DNA of 64,000 nucleotides. Source: Mycobacterium sp. AT1. GTDB taxonomy: Bacteria > Actinomycetota > Actinomycetes > Mycobacteriales > Mycobacteriaceae. Below, piece by piece: positions 16,652 through 25,313 of this stretch. The notes beneath the pieces were generated by a model. That model was not told where the DNA came from, searched no databases, and worked only from the letters and a program-made list of their open reading frames with translations. A program made the translations under genes and the position numbers. The stretch covers positions 20,801 through 84,800 of the forward strand of contig NZ_MVOC01000046.1 of the NCBI RefSeq assembly GCF_002043095.1, written 5' to 3'. The first letter of the stretch is position 1; every line of letters starts with the position of its first letter.

Positions 16652-17341
16652 CTCGACCAAGACGGCCAGGTCGTCGGCGTGGAGGTCGAACCGGTCGTCT
16701 GCCGACGGGCGTTGCGCGCCAGGGCGGCCGATGTACGCGGTGCGGAACCCGTGCTCGGCCGCGGCGCGAAGATCCCAGGGATGCGCGGCGACGAAGAGCG
16801 TCCGTGCCGGGTCGAGGCGGAGCGCGTCGATCGCAAACTCGTACGCGGCGGGAGCGGGTTTGAAGGTGCGCACCGATCCGGTGGACAGTGCGGCGTCCCA
16901 GCTGATCGCGTTCGCATTCGCCAGTCGCGCAAGCGAATCGAGATCGCCGTTGCTGACCCCGGCGACGAGAGACTTCTTGCGGAGCGCCGCCGTCGCGGGG
17001 GCCACGTCCGGCCACGCCGGATATTCGGAGTCCAGGTTCTTCACCAGGGCCATGGCGGCGGGCGAGGGGTTCCCGCCGGCCCGTGTGATGGCCTCCCGCG
17101 CAGAGTTGCTGACCAACTCACGATGCGGCCGCCATGGCGCGGTGCCGTCGACGACGGCGTTCATCAGCCGCTCGAGGATCTCCGCCCACGCCGTGTAGAG
17201 GGCGGCGCCGTCGTCCACACCGGCTTCGCCGGCTAGTCGCTTGGCGACCCTCGCCCATGTCCCGTCCTCGTCGACGAGTGTCCCGATGACGTCGAAGACG
17301 ATGGCGTTCAGCTGATGGGGGACGAATGCGGCTGTGTCCAT
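16640..17341 (-). CDS. Haloacid dehalogenase type II / HAD hydrolase
   Basis: The product is about 233 residues from ATG 17341 (GTG 17350 is an alternative). HAD motif I is IVFDVIGTLVDEDG with the nucleophile Asp, motif II is GVSNGD, a Lys lies in VRTFKPAPAAYEFA, and the motif IV region is FVAAHPWDLRAAAEHG. The layout matches L-2-haloacid dehalogenases, but whether it acts on halogenated acids or phosphoesters cannot be told. It stands alone on the reverse strand. Confidence 0.82.
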   Translation of the reverse strand: MDTAAFVPHQLNAIVFDVIGTLVDEDGTWARVAKRLAGEAGVDDGAALYTAWAEILERLMNAVVDGTAPWRPHRELVSNSAREAITRAGGNPSPAAMALVKNLDSEYPAWPDVAPATAALRKKSLVAGVSNGDLDSLARLANANAISWDAALSTGSVRTFKPAPAAYEFAIDALRLDPARTLFVAAHPWDLRAAAEHGFRTAYIGRPGAQRPSADDRFDLHADDLAVLVESLS

Positions 17342-17418
17342 GGCTTCCACTCAAGCAGATCAGGCGCCAGGAATTGCTGCGATGGACCGGCTCCAGCACA
17401 TGGGAAAATGGTCGGGTT

Positions 17419-17721
17419 ATGGGTGATTTACAGGTCTCGGAATCAGTAGTGGCTGGTGTGGCGAAATCCCTGCGGGCAGTCGCCGACGACACGAAGTCGG
17501 ACTTGGCTGGATTGGACGGAGAACTGTCCCGGCTGCTCGGTGCGGGCTGGACCGGCCAGGCGGGCTCTGCCTTCGACAAAGTGTGGGCACAGTGGCACGA
17601 AGGCGCGAACAACGTGGTCAAGGGTCTCGAGGCGATGGCGTCGGCTCTGGAGGAAGCCGCGCATAGCTACGGAGCGACCGATGCCGCAGGTGAAGCGGCG
17701 ATCAATTCGGCGGGCATGTGA
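17419..17721 (+). CDS. esxF: EsxF-like WXG100 protein
   Basis: The product is 100 residues, a helical hairpin with the turn motif G-W-T-G (WXG) in LLGAGWTGQAGSAFDKVWAQWHEGA. The order and sequence resemble M. tuberculosis EsxF, which pairs with EsxE next to cpnT. WXG100 proteins form heterodimers secreted by ESX (type VII) systems. It overlaps esxE by one base (TGATG). No strong ribosome site precedes ATG 17419. Confidence 0.82.
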   Translation: MGDLQVSESVVAGVAKSLRAVADDTKSDLAGLDGELSRLLGAGWTGQAGSAFDKVWAQWHEGANNVVKGLEAMASALEEAAHSYGATDAAGEAAINSAGM

Positions 17722-18008
17722 TGGCTGGCTTCTCGGTGGACCTGGAAGCGTTGCTCGCCGGGGTAGACCAGATGTCGGGGTTTCACGCCAAGCTGGAGCA
17801 AGCGCTCGCGTCGGTGGATTCGTCGGTGTCGGCGCTGGGGAGCAGCTGGCACGGTGACGCTGCTGCAGCGCAGGATGGCGCTCAGCAACAGTGGAACCAG
17901 GGAGCCCAACAACTGCGTGAAGCGTTGGCGCAGTTGCGGGACATCGTTGAGCAGGCGCACACCAATTATTCGGACGCGGCGGCCACGAATACACGTATGT
18001 GGGGCTGA
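17721..18008 (+). CDS. esxE: EsxE-like WXG100 protein
   Basis: The product is 95 residues with W-H-G at the hairpin turn. Its C-terminus (LREALAQLRDIVEQAHTNY, then ATNTRMWG) closely parallels the end of M. tuberculosis EsxE as I know it. It probably forms a heterodimer with the upstream EsxF-like protein and assists export or outer-membrane assembly of the CpnT-like protein six bases downstream. Confidence 0.82.
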   Translation: MAGFSVDLEALLAGVDQMSGFHAKLEQALASVDSSVSALGSSWHGDAAAAQDGAQQQWNQGAQQLREALAQLRDIVEQAHTNYSDAAATNTRMWG

Positions 18009-18014
18009 CGCGGC

Positions 18015-20612
18015 GTGGCACCCATTGTCGTGGACCCCGAGGTCTTGGCCGGGGCGGGACGAAGTGTCTCCGGGGTCGGTGACGAGTTCGCCAAAGCGGT
18101 CGGGACATTGTCGGCGAGCCTTGGTGGAGGCGCTCCCAGCGGACTGGACGCCGCCGGGCTTTCGTTCGGTATGGGCTATCAGAAGGCGGCGCAAGAGCTG
18201 TTGGATGCCGCCGGTGAATTCGTCGACGCGGCGCGCAACGTTGGCTTCGGAATTTCGCAGTCGGCGTCCAATTACTCGCACGCCGACGCGGCTTCGACCA
18301 TCGGTGGCGGCGGGACGCCGCTGGCCGCCCCGGAAAAACCCGCGAAGTTCGACGCGCCGTCGTGTCCGCCATCCTTGGGCGGCGGCGTCACGCCGCCATT
18401 TCTGTGGTCGGTACTCGAGAACTTCATCCCCGACTCGTGGCCCGACGGTGATCCGGGCCGGTTGAAAGCGTCGGCGGACGCGTGGAAGACATTTGGAACC
18501 TCGATCGGCGCAATCGCCGCCGGTCTCACTGGACCGTCGGGAATCGTTGCAGACCAACAGATTCCTGAAGGCGGCGCGATGACGTCGAAGCTGACGGTGT
18601 TGGCGGATTCGCTATCTGGCATAGCCACCGAAGCGGGGAACCTGGCCACGCACACCAGCGACTTCGCCGACGACGTCCAGTCCACTCAGGACGCCATTCG
18701 GGATCTGTGCGACCGGGTCTCACCATCGGGCTTCTTCGACGGCGTCAAGGCGATCTTCAGTGGCGACGCCCTCGACGAGATCAAGGAAATCGCCCATGAC
18801 GTTCAACAGGTGTTGGAGAATTTCGGTCGTCAGGTTGACGGGAAGATCGCGCTGATGCAGTCGCTGATCACCGCGCTCGACGGTGCGGTGGTGTCTCTGC
18901 AGCAGAGCGCGCGCCGCGAGTTCACGCACTACCTCGGGGACGAGGTCGGGGGCGCGTTGGCCAGTGGATTCGAGTTCGAGTCGAATCTCGGTGAAGGGTT
19001 CATCAAAGCCGGTCTGAATGCGGTCGTCGGCATCCAGCAACTCGACCCCACTCGGTTCGCGTCCGACTATGACGGAGCCAAGGCCGCATGGGGCGGCGTG
19101 CTCGAAACCCTCAATTACGCCAACCCGTCTGTCGTCGCCATGGATCCGGTCGGCGCATTCGAGCATGGCAAGGACATGCTCGGTGGAATCTTGCACACGG
19201 AGGATTGGACCTCCGACCGGCCCGGATTGGGTCTCGGCGGCGTGGTCTTCGAAGCCGCGTCGGCGGCCACCGGCGTCGGTGCGGCGAAGACGGGCCTCCG
19301 GGGCGCCAGCGCCGCTGCGGATGCGGGTGAAGAGGGTGCGGCGATTCGTGCCGTTGCCGGAGCCACCGACTCGACGCTGCCAATCGCCGGGCGGGCGTCC
19401 GAGATCGCTAGCGAGCTCGACGGCCTGACAACCTTCGCCGACGACGTCCCCTCTGGGGCAAGCCCCGGTGCTAGTAGTCCGTCACTCCCGCCATCCCTAA
19501 CCGATCCCACCCTGGCACGGGTTCCCGAGGCGCCCCACCTGCCGGAATCGCCTCCAGTGCATGGTGTTCCGGACACCGCCCCGCATGGCGCGCCCGAGGT
19601 CGCGACGCCGCGCGCATCCGAGATGCCTCCGCAGCACGTGCCGGAGGCTTCTGCTCCGCGAACCGACCCGTCTCCGCCGAACTCGGCTGATACGGGTGGG
19701 CCGCACGCAAGAGAATCGACAACCGGTCAACTAAGTCCGACTGCACCGGAGACCGTTTCACGGCCCGCTGTCTCATCCGAGGTAGTCGAATCGAGACCGT
19801 CGAGCCCCGCTCCACAGCCGGCATTGGTCGGCGCGGAGAACGGGTCGGTTCGGATGGCTGACGATCTGTCACCAGGATCTGGCCACTCGCCGGCTGATGG
19901 GCAGCCAAGCGTCCCGGCGAATTCATCGGCGGCCGGTGTACATTCCGATTCCCAGGTGCCGGCAGGTTCGAATTCGCACCATGACGGCCCGCCCGGCCCG
20001 GGGCATGAGGCCTCTGGAGACACGAATTCGGGCGGTACATCTGAGGGTGAACACCAAGGTGCGAGCCACGATGGGGTCTCAGATGTCGGGGATCCGCACC
20101 CGCCGCAGCATGACGATCCGTCGGGCCTTTCGCCGGAGATGCGAGACGACATCCTCGGCACCGAAAAGGGCATGCGACCCGACCCGTCGGACTACCTTTC
20201 GCCGGAATATATCCAGGAGCATCTTGATAAATTCAGCGACGGTGCGTCGCGGTTCATGCCGGAGACGAACCTCGAGCGGTTCGGCATCGCCCAGATCGAT
20301 GGCACGTCGTTCATGATGACGGCGTACGACGCCGATGAGTTGTTGCGGATTGCCGATGGCGACCCGCGCGTGATGGAGCGTTCGCTCGGGTTGCCAGAGG
20401 GATTCTTGGAGGACAACAAGATCGTACGTATCGACGTTGCAGATCCGGAACAGTACAACCTGCGAATTCCCTCGGGCAACGAAGCGGGCGCCAACAGCGA
20501 GTGGATCCCAGGAGGCTATCTGCCCGATGGTCTACCTGAAGCTGTGATCGACGGTCGTGGCGTCCCACCGAATGATTTGTCCATAACGGACATCGATGAT
20601 TGGAATGACTAA
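18015..20612 (+). CDS. cpnT: CpnT-like channel/toxin protein with an unrecognised C-terminal domain
   Basis: The product is 865 residues from GTG 18015. Residues 1 to about 400 resemble the N-terminal, channel-forming part of CpnT (opening MAPIVVDPEVLAGAGRSV; PDSWPDGDPGRLKASADAWKTFG; then helical segments). Residues about 480-700 are a Pro/Ser/His-rich linker. The last 163 residues (from about 703) form a separate acidic domain with TSFMMTAYDADELLR and IPSGNEAGANSEWIPGG. This is not the NAD-glycohydrolase TNT of M. tuberculosis CpnT as far as I can see. The architecture is that of a polymorphic ESX-linked toxin with a swapped tip. Its activity is unknown. Confidence 0.78.
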   Translation: MAPIVVDPEVLAGAGRSVSGVGDEFAKAVGTLSASLGGGAPSGLDAAGLSFGMGYQKAAQELLDAAGEFVDAARNVGFGISQSASNYSHADAASTIGGGGTPLAAPEKPAKFDAPSCPPSLGGGVTPPFLWSVLENFIPDSWPDGDPGRLKASADAWKTFGTSIGAIAAGLTGPSGIVADQQIPEGGAMTSKLTVLADSLSGIATEAGNLATHTSDFADDVQSTQDAIRDLCDRVSPSGFFDGVKAIFSGDALDEIKEIAHDVQQVLENFGRQVDGKIALMQSLITALDGAVVSLQQSARREFTHYLGDEVGGALASGFEFESNLGEGFIKAGLNAVVGIQQLDPTRFASDYDGAKAAWGGVLETLNYANPSVVAMDPVGAFEHGKDMLGGILHTEDWTSDRPGLGLGGVVFEAASAATGVGAAKTGLRGASAAADAGEEGAAIRAVAGATDSTLPIAGRASEIASELDGLTTFADDVPSGASPGASSPSLPPSLTDPTLARVPEAPHLPESPPVHGVPDTAPHGAPEVATPRASEMPPQHVPEASAPRTDPSPPNSADTGGPHARESTTGQLSPTAPETVSRPAVSSEVVESRPSSPAPQPALVGAENGSVRMADDLSPGSGHSPADGQPSVPANSSAAGVHSDSQVPAGSNSHHDGPPGPGHEASGDTNSGGTSEGEHQGASHDGVSDVGDPHPPQHDDPSGLSPEMRDDILGTEKGMRPDPSDYLSPEYIQEHLDKFSDGASRFMPETNLERFGIAQIDGTSFMMTAYDADELLRIADGDPRVMERSLGLPEGFLEDNKIVRIDVADPEQYNLRIPSGNEAGANSEWIPGGYLPDGLPEAVIDGRGVPPNDLSITDIDDWND

Positions 20613-20614
20613 CT

Positions 20615-20884
20615 ATGAAGAACCGCTACGACGAAACCCATTTCTCCGCCGAACATCGTTTCTCCATCGGAAACGATCTCAAGACAGGCGGTCATTATCT
20701 TGCGATTCCGGTGAGCAACGGGGTCGTGGACTACAACGAGCAGTACCACATCACAGAGGACCAGTACCGGGCGTTTGCCGCCGACTTGAACTCGGCCCTT
20801 GAGTTCGTCCAGGGTTGTCGTCGCCGTGAGCACGATGACCAACTCATTTACCCCCCCGGAACACGGCGAGGATCACCAATTTAG
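20615..20884 (+). CDS. Candidate immunity protein for the CpnT-like toxin
   Basis: The product is 89 residues, starting two bases after the toxin stop. The sequence is compact and charged (RFSIGNDLKTGGHYLAIPVS, then DYNEQYHITEDQYRAF, then FVQGCRRREHDDQLI), with no signal peptide or membrane helix. Position and size match immunity genes of polymorphic toxins, such as ift after cpnT in M. tuberculosis, but the sequence is not IFT as I know it. The role is inferred from position. Confidence 0.6.
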   Translation: MKNRYDETHFSAEHRFSIGNDLKTGGHYLAIPVSNGVVDYNEQYHITEDQYRAFAADLNSALEFVQGCRRREHDDQLIYPPGTRRGSPI

Positions 20885-21022
20885 AGCCGGAATCATTCCA
20901 GGTAGGCCACGGGCGCTGTCACTACCGGCGACGCCTGGGCGGTCCGTAAACATAGACGAGCACTGGTGCGTATCGTGCGCCCTCGCACAGCGCTGTCACC
21001 GGGGTCCAGATCCGCGTTGACG

Positions 21023-21353
21023 TCAGCACGTCGTGTTTCGGCTCGCGGTGATTAACAGGTGGTTGAACATCGGTTGGCGAGCAGCGTCACGCAGCCACAC
21101 CCACCTTCCGTCAACCAGTTCACTTGCTTCGGTTCTGATCTCGTCGAGCAGGTACTCGAATGTGTCCTCGGCATCCGTCACAGCAGCGTTGGCGATTCGA
21201 CTAATGGTGTCGTCGTGGGGCGCGAGGACATTTGTGAATCTGGATGTCGGAGAGCAACTGGTTCGGATCAATCGCATCGGCCATGAGCATCAGGGCACGA
21301 CCTAAGGCGAGCGCTGCCAACGTGTCATAGGCCCGTCGTAGCGTCCGCGCCAT
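21023..21353 (-). pseudogene. Frameshifted helical protein gene
   Basis: Two adjacent reverse-strand frames look like halves of one gene. The first runs from ATG 21353 (M-A-R-T-L-R-R-A-Y-D-T...) to D-A-I-D-P-N-Q-L-L-S-D-I-Q-I. The second continues with V-L-A-P-H-D-D-T-I-S-R and goes on to F-N-H-L-L-I-T-A-S-R-N-T-T-C. The change of frame, a net +1, falls around 21225-21245. Joined, they give about 110 residues of helical protein with good codon use. It could be a pseudogene, a sequencing error or programmed shifting. ATGs at 21290 and 21284 are alternative starts. The family is not recognised. Confidence 0.55.
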
Positions 21354-22497
21354 GAACGAAGCACGTAGGCGGCGAGCCGCCAAGCAAGACCGGCGGGACG
21401 CCCGCCGTGCGCTCAAACGCCGGCGAATCGCCATCGACGAAAATGTCATGATCACGACGATCCGCAGCGCTTTGGCGGGTCATCCCCTGGAACTGCTTCA
21501 TTCGGTCAGTTCCTTCATGAGCACGCTTCCGGGGGAGGAACTTTCCTTGGCGAACGCGATCACTGCTCTCGTCGAATGGCAGTGTCGCGAGACGACCGCA
21601 CTGCTCGCCGTCGCGGGTGAAATGCTCGTCGATGACGAGGCGCTTCGGGAGCGGTGCCGCCTAGAGGTCGCCAAGCGACACCACCACCTTCCGAAGTGGA
21701 TCGTCGGCCTACGCGACGTCCAGGTGAATCGGGCGGTGCGACGAGCGGATGCCGTCGGTGATGGTGACGAGCTGTTCGTTGGGCTGGTAATGGCTGATTC
21801 GACGGAGCTGACGCTTGGAGTCATTCTCGACCACAACGTCCTGTCGTCGGTCACGGATTTCGCAATTCTTGCCGAACCGTTTGAAGAGGCAGTCGCACGC
21901 CAGCTCGAAACATACGATCCAACAGTCCCTTTCGGATCGATGAACCTTGCCGACGCACGAACGTGGATCGACGAAGGTCTGAGATGGAGCGCTCTTCTGC
22001 AGAGGTCGAGGTCCGCTGAGTGGCGCGAAGTCCTGCCAATCGTGAAGTGGGTGCTCGCTCAGCTCCCGGGCGGTGGATGCGGGTCCCAGCGGCCGGCGTG
22101 GGAGGAGGACGTCGCCGACGACTTGCTCGACGGGTTCCTGTCGTCACCGGCGGGCGCGCCGTTCGCCGACGTCGACTATCGAGTCTTGCTGCGTGAGCTG
22201 TGGGACACCGGCTGTGGCGATCCCTTGAGGTGGAGTGCGTCCCGGCTATGGGTCATTCTCCGAACGCGTTTCAACGACTACGACCTCCCACTCGAGATCG
22301 CCTTGGACGCTCCTGCTTTGCTGCGTGCCTACGTTCCATTCGCCCACGGGCAGAGCGGAATTGCCCAGCATCTGACCGACGAAGCGATCGCGACGATCGA
22401 CAGGTTGAGCCTGGGGTATCGGCGAGAGCTTCTTGCGAACGTCATCGATCACGACGACGACCCGTGGATGATCAGCTACCCCGATCGGGCATCGTGA
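21352..22497 (+). CDS. Uncharacterised 381-residue protein
   Basis: A very basic N-terminus (MNEARRRRAAKQDRRDARRALKRRR) leads into a helical protein without membrane segments or a motif I recognise. Notable segments are LVEWQCRETTALLAVAGEML, then KWIVGLRDVQVNRAVRRA, then LWDTGCGDPLRWSASRLWVILR. The start codon shares CATG with the ATG of the reverse-strand frame at 21353, so one of the two starts is probably elsewhere; ATG 21448 is an alternative. The basic head could bind nucleic acid. No function is assigned. Confidence 0.6.
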   Translation: MNEARRRRAAKQDRRDARRALKRRRIAIDENVMITTIRSALAGHPLELLHSVSSFMSTLPGEELSLANAITALVEWQCRETTALLAVAGEMLVDDEALRERCRLEVAKRHHHLPKWIVGLRDVQVNRAVRRADAVGDGDELFVGLVMADSTELTLGVILDHNVLSSVTDFAILAEPFEEAVARQLETYDPTVPFGSMNLADARTWIDEGLRWSALLQRSRSAEWREVLPIVKWVLAQLPGGGCGSQRPAWEEDVADDLLDGFLSSPAGAPFADVDYRVLLRELWDTGCGDPLRWSASRLWVILRTRFNDYDLPLEIALDAPALLRAYVPFAHGQSGIAQHLTDEAIATIDRLSLGYRRELLANVIDHDDDPWMISYPDRAS

Positions 22498-22560
22498 TGG
22501 GCCTACAGGGCGTTGGCCAAACGTCATGCACTTCGATCGCATCGTGAATACGCTGAGAAC

Positions 22561-22776
22561 ATGCGAACGCTGCACCTGCCGAACGTCCCCGACGAGGTGA
22601 TGGAACGCCTGGAACGACTTGCCCGAGCCGCCGGCACTTCGGTCGAGGCGGTGGCCATTCGGGAGCTGGACGCGGCAACGCGCCGCGTAGACAATTCGTC
22701 GTTGGTGGCGACCCTTCCTCACCTGGGCCTCTCGACCGACGCCATCGTGGGGACCGTCGACGTCGATCGCAGGTGA
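22561..22776 (+). CDS. Orphan FitA/VapB-like antitoxin
   Basis: The product is 71 residues. The ribbon-helix-helix pattern is clear: MRTLHLPNVPDEVMERLERLARAAGTSVEAVAIREL, then a C-terminal tail with LVATLPHLGLSTDAIVG. This matches VapB antitoxins of mycobacteria. No PIN-domain toxin follows; the next gene is a DDN-type protein. It may be the survivor of a broken pair or may act in trans. Confidence 0.7.
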   Translation: MRTLHLPNVPDEVMERLERLARAAGTSVEAVAIRELDAATRRVDNSSLVATLPHLGLSTDAIVGTVDVDRR

Positions 22777-22840
22777 CCGCTCACCGAGAACTGAGATGCG
22801 CACCTACACACCCGCGCCTGACAGTGCCACCATGGAACGC

Positions 22841-23269
22841 ATGGCTGACGAGATGACGTCCGAACGGGAGTTCAACGCGCGCAACATCGCGGAGTTCCGC
22901 AGCAACGGTGGCAAGGTGGGCGGGCAGTTCGAGGGCTTCCCGCTGCTGATCGTGACCTCGACGGGTGCCAAGAGCGGTGAGCGACGCGAGAACCTCATCG
23001 GCTACTTCGACGTCGACGACAAGATCTACGTCGTCGGCTCGGCGGCCGGCCGCGATGCCAGCCCGGGGTGGGTGTTCAACTTTCGGGCCGACCCGTCCGT
23101 CACCGTAGAGCTTGGCGCAGATCCGCCGAAGCCGATGGTCGCCCGCGAACTGCCGAAGGCCGAGCGGGACCGCGTCTACGACCTCATCGTCGAGCGGGCT
23201 CCCGGCTTCGGTGAGTATCAGAAGAAGACGGACCGGGTGATCCCGGTCTTCGAACTCGCCGCCAGCTGA
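22841..23269 (+). CDS. DDN-like F420-dependent nitroreductase family protein
   Basis: The product is about 142 residues (ATG 22832 or 22796 are alternatives; none has a clear ribosome site). The family signature is present: FNARNIAEFRSNGGKVGGQFEGFPLLIVTSTGAKSGERRENLIGYF, followed by ASPGWVFNFRADPSVTVELG. These split-barrel proteins bind F420, reduce quinones or nitroimidazoles, and are abundant in mycobacteria. It is probably cytoplasmic or membrane-peripheral. It has no operon partner. Confidence 0.85.
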   Translation: MADEMTSEREFNARNIAEFRSNGGKVGGQFEGFPLLIVTSTGAKSGERRENLIGYFDVDDKIYVVGSAAGRDASPGWVFNFRADPSVTVELGADPPKPMVARELPKAERDRVYDLIVERAPGFGEYQKKTDRVIPVFELAAS

Positions 23270-23275
23270 CGCGGC

Positions 23276-24109
23276 CTATGACGATTCGACGGTGACCTGG
23301 TCGCCGGCGCGAATGGTGCCAGCGGTCACGACCTCGAGATACGCTCCGGCGCAGGGCAAGACGCCCATGTCCAGTGCGGCGACACGGTTTTCGGCTGCGG
23401 GCGTCCGCAGCGCCGCGGGATCCCGCGGCAGCGAGCCGTGCTCCAGGGTGGGGATGACGCATCGCGGCGTCGGGCCGATGGCGCGCAGCCGCACCTCGCC
23501 GACGACGAGGGTGCGACCGGTCCACTCGTTCTCGGCGTAGGCCGGAAAGCCCGGCGGCGTCGCGATCACCAGGTTGGGGCGGTAGCGCTGCGCCTCGGTG
23601 CCGATCTGCTCGAGGGTCGCGGTGGTGATGACGTGCACCGGCGCGTAGTCGGTGAAGGAGGTACCCGGGGTGGCCTCCGCCAATTCCAGAATCGGGGCGT
23701 CGACCTCGGCGTCCAGACCGAACTCGAGCACCTGCTCGGGGTCGGCCCGCTCCACCGACGCGCCGGCGGGTCGACTACGCGACAGGCGCACCGGCCGGGC
23801 GACAAGCTCGGACAGCCGTGCGTCCACCTCGTCGGCATCGGCGGACATGACGGCACCGTCGGGCATCCGGATGCTTACCCGGCCGGAATCCACCGTGGCG
23901 CTGCAGGTTAGGAGACTGCGCCAGAGTCGTGCCTGCTTGGCGCTGGCCACCCGGCCGGTCTCCTCGTCGATAAGTGCGAGGCGACGGTCGTCCTCGACGC
24001 CCTGCTCGTCGAGGAACATGACGTCCACGGCTTCGCCGAGCATCGACTTCACGGGATAGCGGTACATGGTGCCGACGTGCATCCGCACGTCTACGGCGGC
24101 AGTGCTCAC
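23276..24109 (-). CDS. MOSC-domain protein
   Basis: The product is about 277 residues from GTG 24109. The N-terminal beta-barrel (MYRYPVKSMLGE, FLDEQGVEDDRRLALID) is followed by a MOSC domain with APVHVITTATLEQIG, RYRPNLVIATP and GPTPRCVIPTLEHG. The cysteine in the last motif is the conserved one seen in YcbX/mARC-type MOSC proteins, which bind molybdenum cofactor and reduce N-hydroxylated compounds. GTG 24109 overlaps the stop of the ANTAR gene by four bases, so the two genes are coupled. Confidence 0.82.
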   Translation of the reverse strand: MSTAAVDVRMHVGTMYRYPVKSMLGEAVDVMFLDEQGVEDDRRLALIDEETGRVASAKQARLWRSLLTCSATVDSGRVSIRMPDGAVMSADADEVDARLSELVARPVRLSRSRPAGASVERADPEQVLEFGLDAEVDAPILELAEATPGTSFTDYAPVHVITTATLEQIGTEAQRYRPNLVIATPPGFPAYAENEWTGRTLVVGEVRLRAIGPTPRCVIPTLEHGSLPRDPAALRTPAAENRVAALDMGVLPCAGAYLEVVTAGTIRAGDQVTVESS

Positions 24110-24390
24110 GACGACACCCTGGTGTCGACGAACAGTTCGCGCCACTCGTCGGCCACGGCTGCCGCCGCGTCGGAGTCGAGGACGGGGTGGCCGCTGGCCG
24201 CCGCAACCACGGCCCGGCCGAGGGCGAACGGAGACAGCCCTCGTCGGGTGCTCACGTCCACCAACTGCGAGAAGGCGTCCTTGGCGTCGCAGCGCCGCAA
24301 GCCGACGAGTACCCCCAGCGCCAGGTCGAGGGTCCGGGTTCCAGAATGCTCGTCTGCCCACGGGTCGGCGACGCGGCTGCTGCCATTCAC
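24106..24390 (-). CDS. ANTAR-domain protein
   Basis: The product is about 94 residues from GTG 24390, preceded by GAGGAGAA. It consists almost entirely of one ANTAR-like three-helix domain: TLDLALGVLVGLRRCDAKDAFSQLVDVSTRRGLSPFALGRAVVAA. ANTAR domains bind paired RNA hairpins and act as antiterminators, usually under a signal receiver domain that is missing here. It is co-transcribed and coupled with the MOSC gene. Confidence 0.75.
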   Translation of the reverse strand: MNGSSRVADPWADEHSGTRTLDLALGVLVGLRRCDAKDAFSQLVDVSTRRGLSPFALGRAVVAAASGHPVLDSDAAAAVADEWRELFVDTRVSS

Positions 24391-24662
24391 TAGCGGTTCT
24401 CCTCTTCCACGACGGCCCGATGGTTCATCTGAATGGGGCCGTTCTCCCAAACGATAGCCCCGGGCGCCCTCCCGTAGACGACTTTTGGCCTGAGAGATCG
24501 CTGTCTGCAGGGGGCGTCGCCGTTGCTGACGTCAGCCTGGCCGGAGGGCACCTGTGCCCCGGCTCGTCAACGATTGATGACGCTGCACGGCGGGATCGTC
24601 GTCCTAGGCCTCACACAACGGTGGACCACGACCCACGCGGTCGCTCCGGGATGCAGGCCAGT
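24391..24662. other. Intergenic stretch, no gene seen
   Basis: Between the divergent ANTAR and TMEM175 genes. The frames lack convincing coding character. Short GC palindromes exist (for example CCCGGGCGCCCTCCCG near 24460), but I could not assemble a known riboswitch or small RNA. The promoter for the channel gene must lie at its right end near the repeat at 24663. Confidence 0.4.
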
Positions 24663-24690
24663 GCATAATGGGTTATCACGCCCATTGTGC
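24663..24690. promoter_or_regulatory. TGGG-N8-CCCA operator, site 1
   Basis: GCATAATGGG, eight bases, CCCATTGTGC: nine of ten arm positions are complementary. It ends 11 bases before the TMEM175-like start at 24702. It is the best-formed copy of the repeat family also found at 26011, 26084, 27954 (two copies) and 31070. Confidence 0.7.
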
Positions 24691-24701
24691 GAGAGAGGGT
24701 C

Positions 24702-25313
24702 ATGGTGGCGCGGCAACCAAGGTTGGAGCGGGTGTTCTCCGACGGCGTGTTCGCCGTCCTCATCACCGTTCTCGTACTCGACCTCAAACCGCCGGAGAAG
24801 GCCACCTTCGGTGCATTGCTGCCACTGTGGCCAACCGGCTTGAGCTATGCGGTGAGCTACCTGTTCATCGCGATCGTATGGGTCAACCACCATCACCTGT
24901 TCAGCTATGCCGAAGTTGCGACGCCACGTCTCGTGTGGGCCAACTTCCTGCACCTGTTCTCGGTGTCACTGCTTCCCTTCGCCACCGAGTGGATTGCCGA
25001 CAGCCGCCTCGCGGCCGCACCGGTCACGTTGTACGCCGTTCTGTTCGTGGTCGTGAACGCCACCTACCTCGCCCTGTGTTGGGAGGTCGTCGACCGTCCC
25101 GCCCGCGAGGACGTGACGCAGTTGATGCGTCGCCTCTTGACCATGCGCTCGTTCGTCACCATCGGGATCTTCCTGACCGCAGCCGTGCTCGCCACGTGGT
25201 GGCCGGCTGTGGCCATGGCCATGATCGGTCTGTGTCTGGCCGGTTACCTACGTCCCGACGTTCCCGCGGGTTCGTCGTCGATCGCAGGCGGCTCCGCCGA
25301 CACCGCGGCGTAG
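24702..25313 (+). CDS. TMEM175-like potassium channel (DUF1211)
   Basis: The product is 203 residues with five to six membrane helices. The hallmark motif near the N-terminus is ERVFSDGVFAVLITVLVLDL (FSDGVFAV), characteristic of bacterial TMEM175 channels, followed by an IVWVNHHHLFSYAE segment. These channels conduct potassium as oligomers. ATG 24702 is preceded by GAGAGAGGG. The 3' end overlaps the convergent hydrolase gene by 70 bases. Confidence 0.82.
   Translation: MVARQPRLERVFSDGVFAVLITVLVLDLKPPEKATFGALLPLWPTGLSYAVSYLFIAIVWVNHHHLFSYAEVATPRLVWANFLHLFSVSLLPFATEWIADSRLAAAPVTLYAVLFVVVNATYLALCWEVVDRPAREDVTQLMRRLLTMRSFVTIGIFLTAAVLATWWPAVAMAMIGLCLAGYLRPDVPAGSSSIAGGSADTAA

Noticed and set aside
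24391..24662. Possible riboswitch (CTGAGAGATCGC segment)
   Set aside because: The rest of a TPP or glycine riboswitch core is missing, and the downstream gene is not in those pathways.
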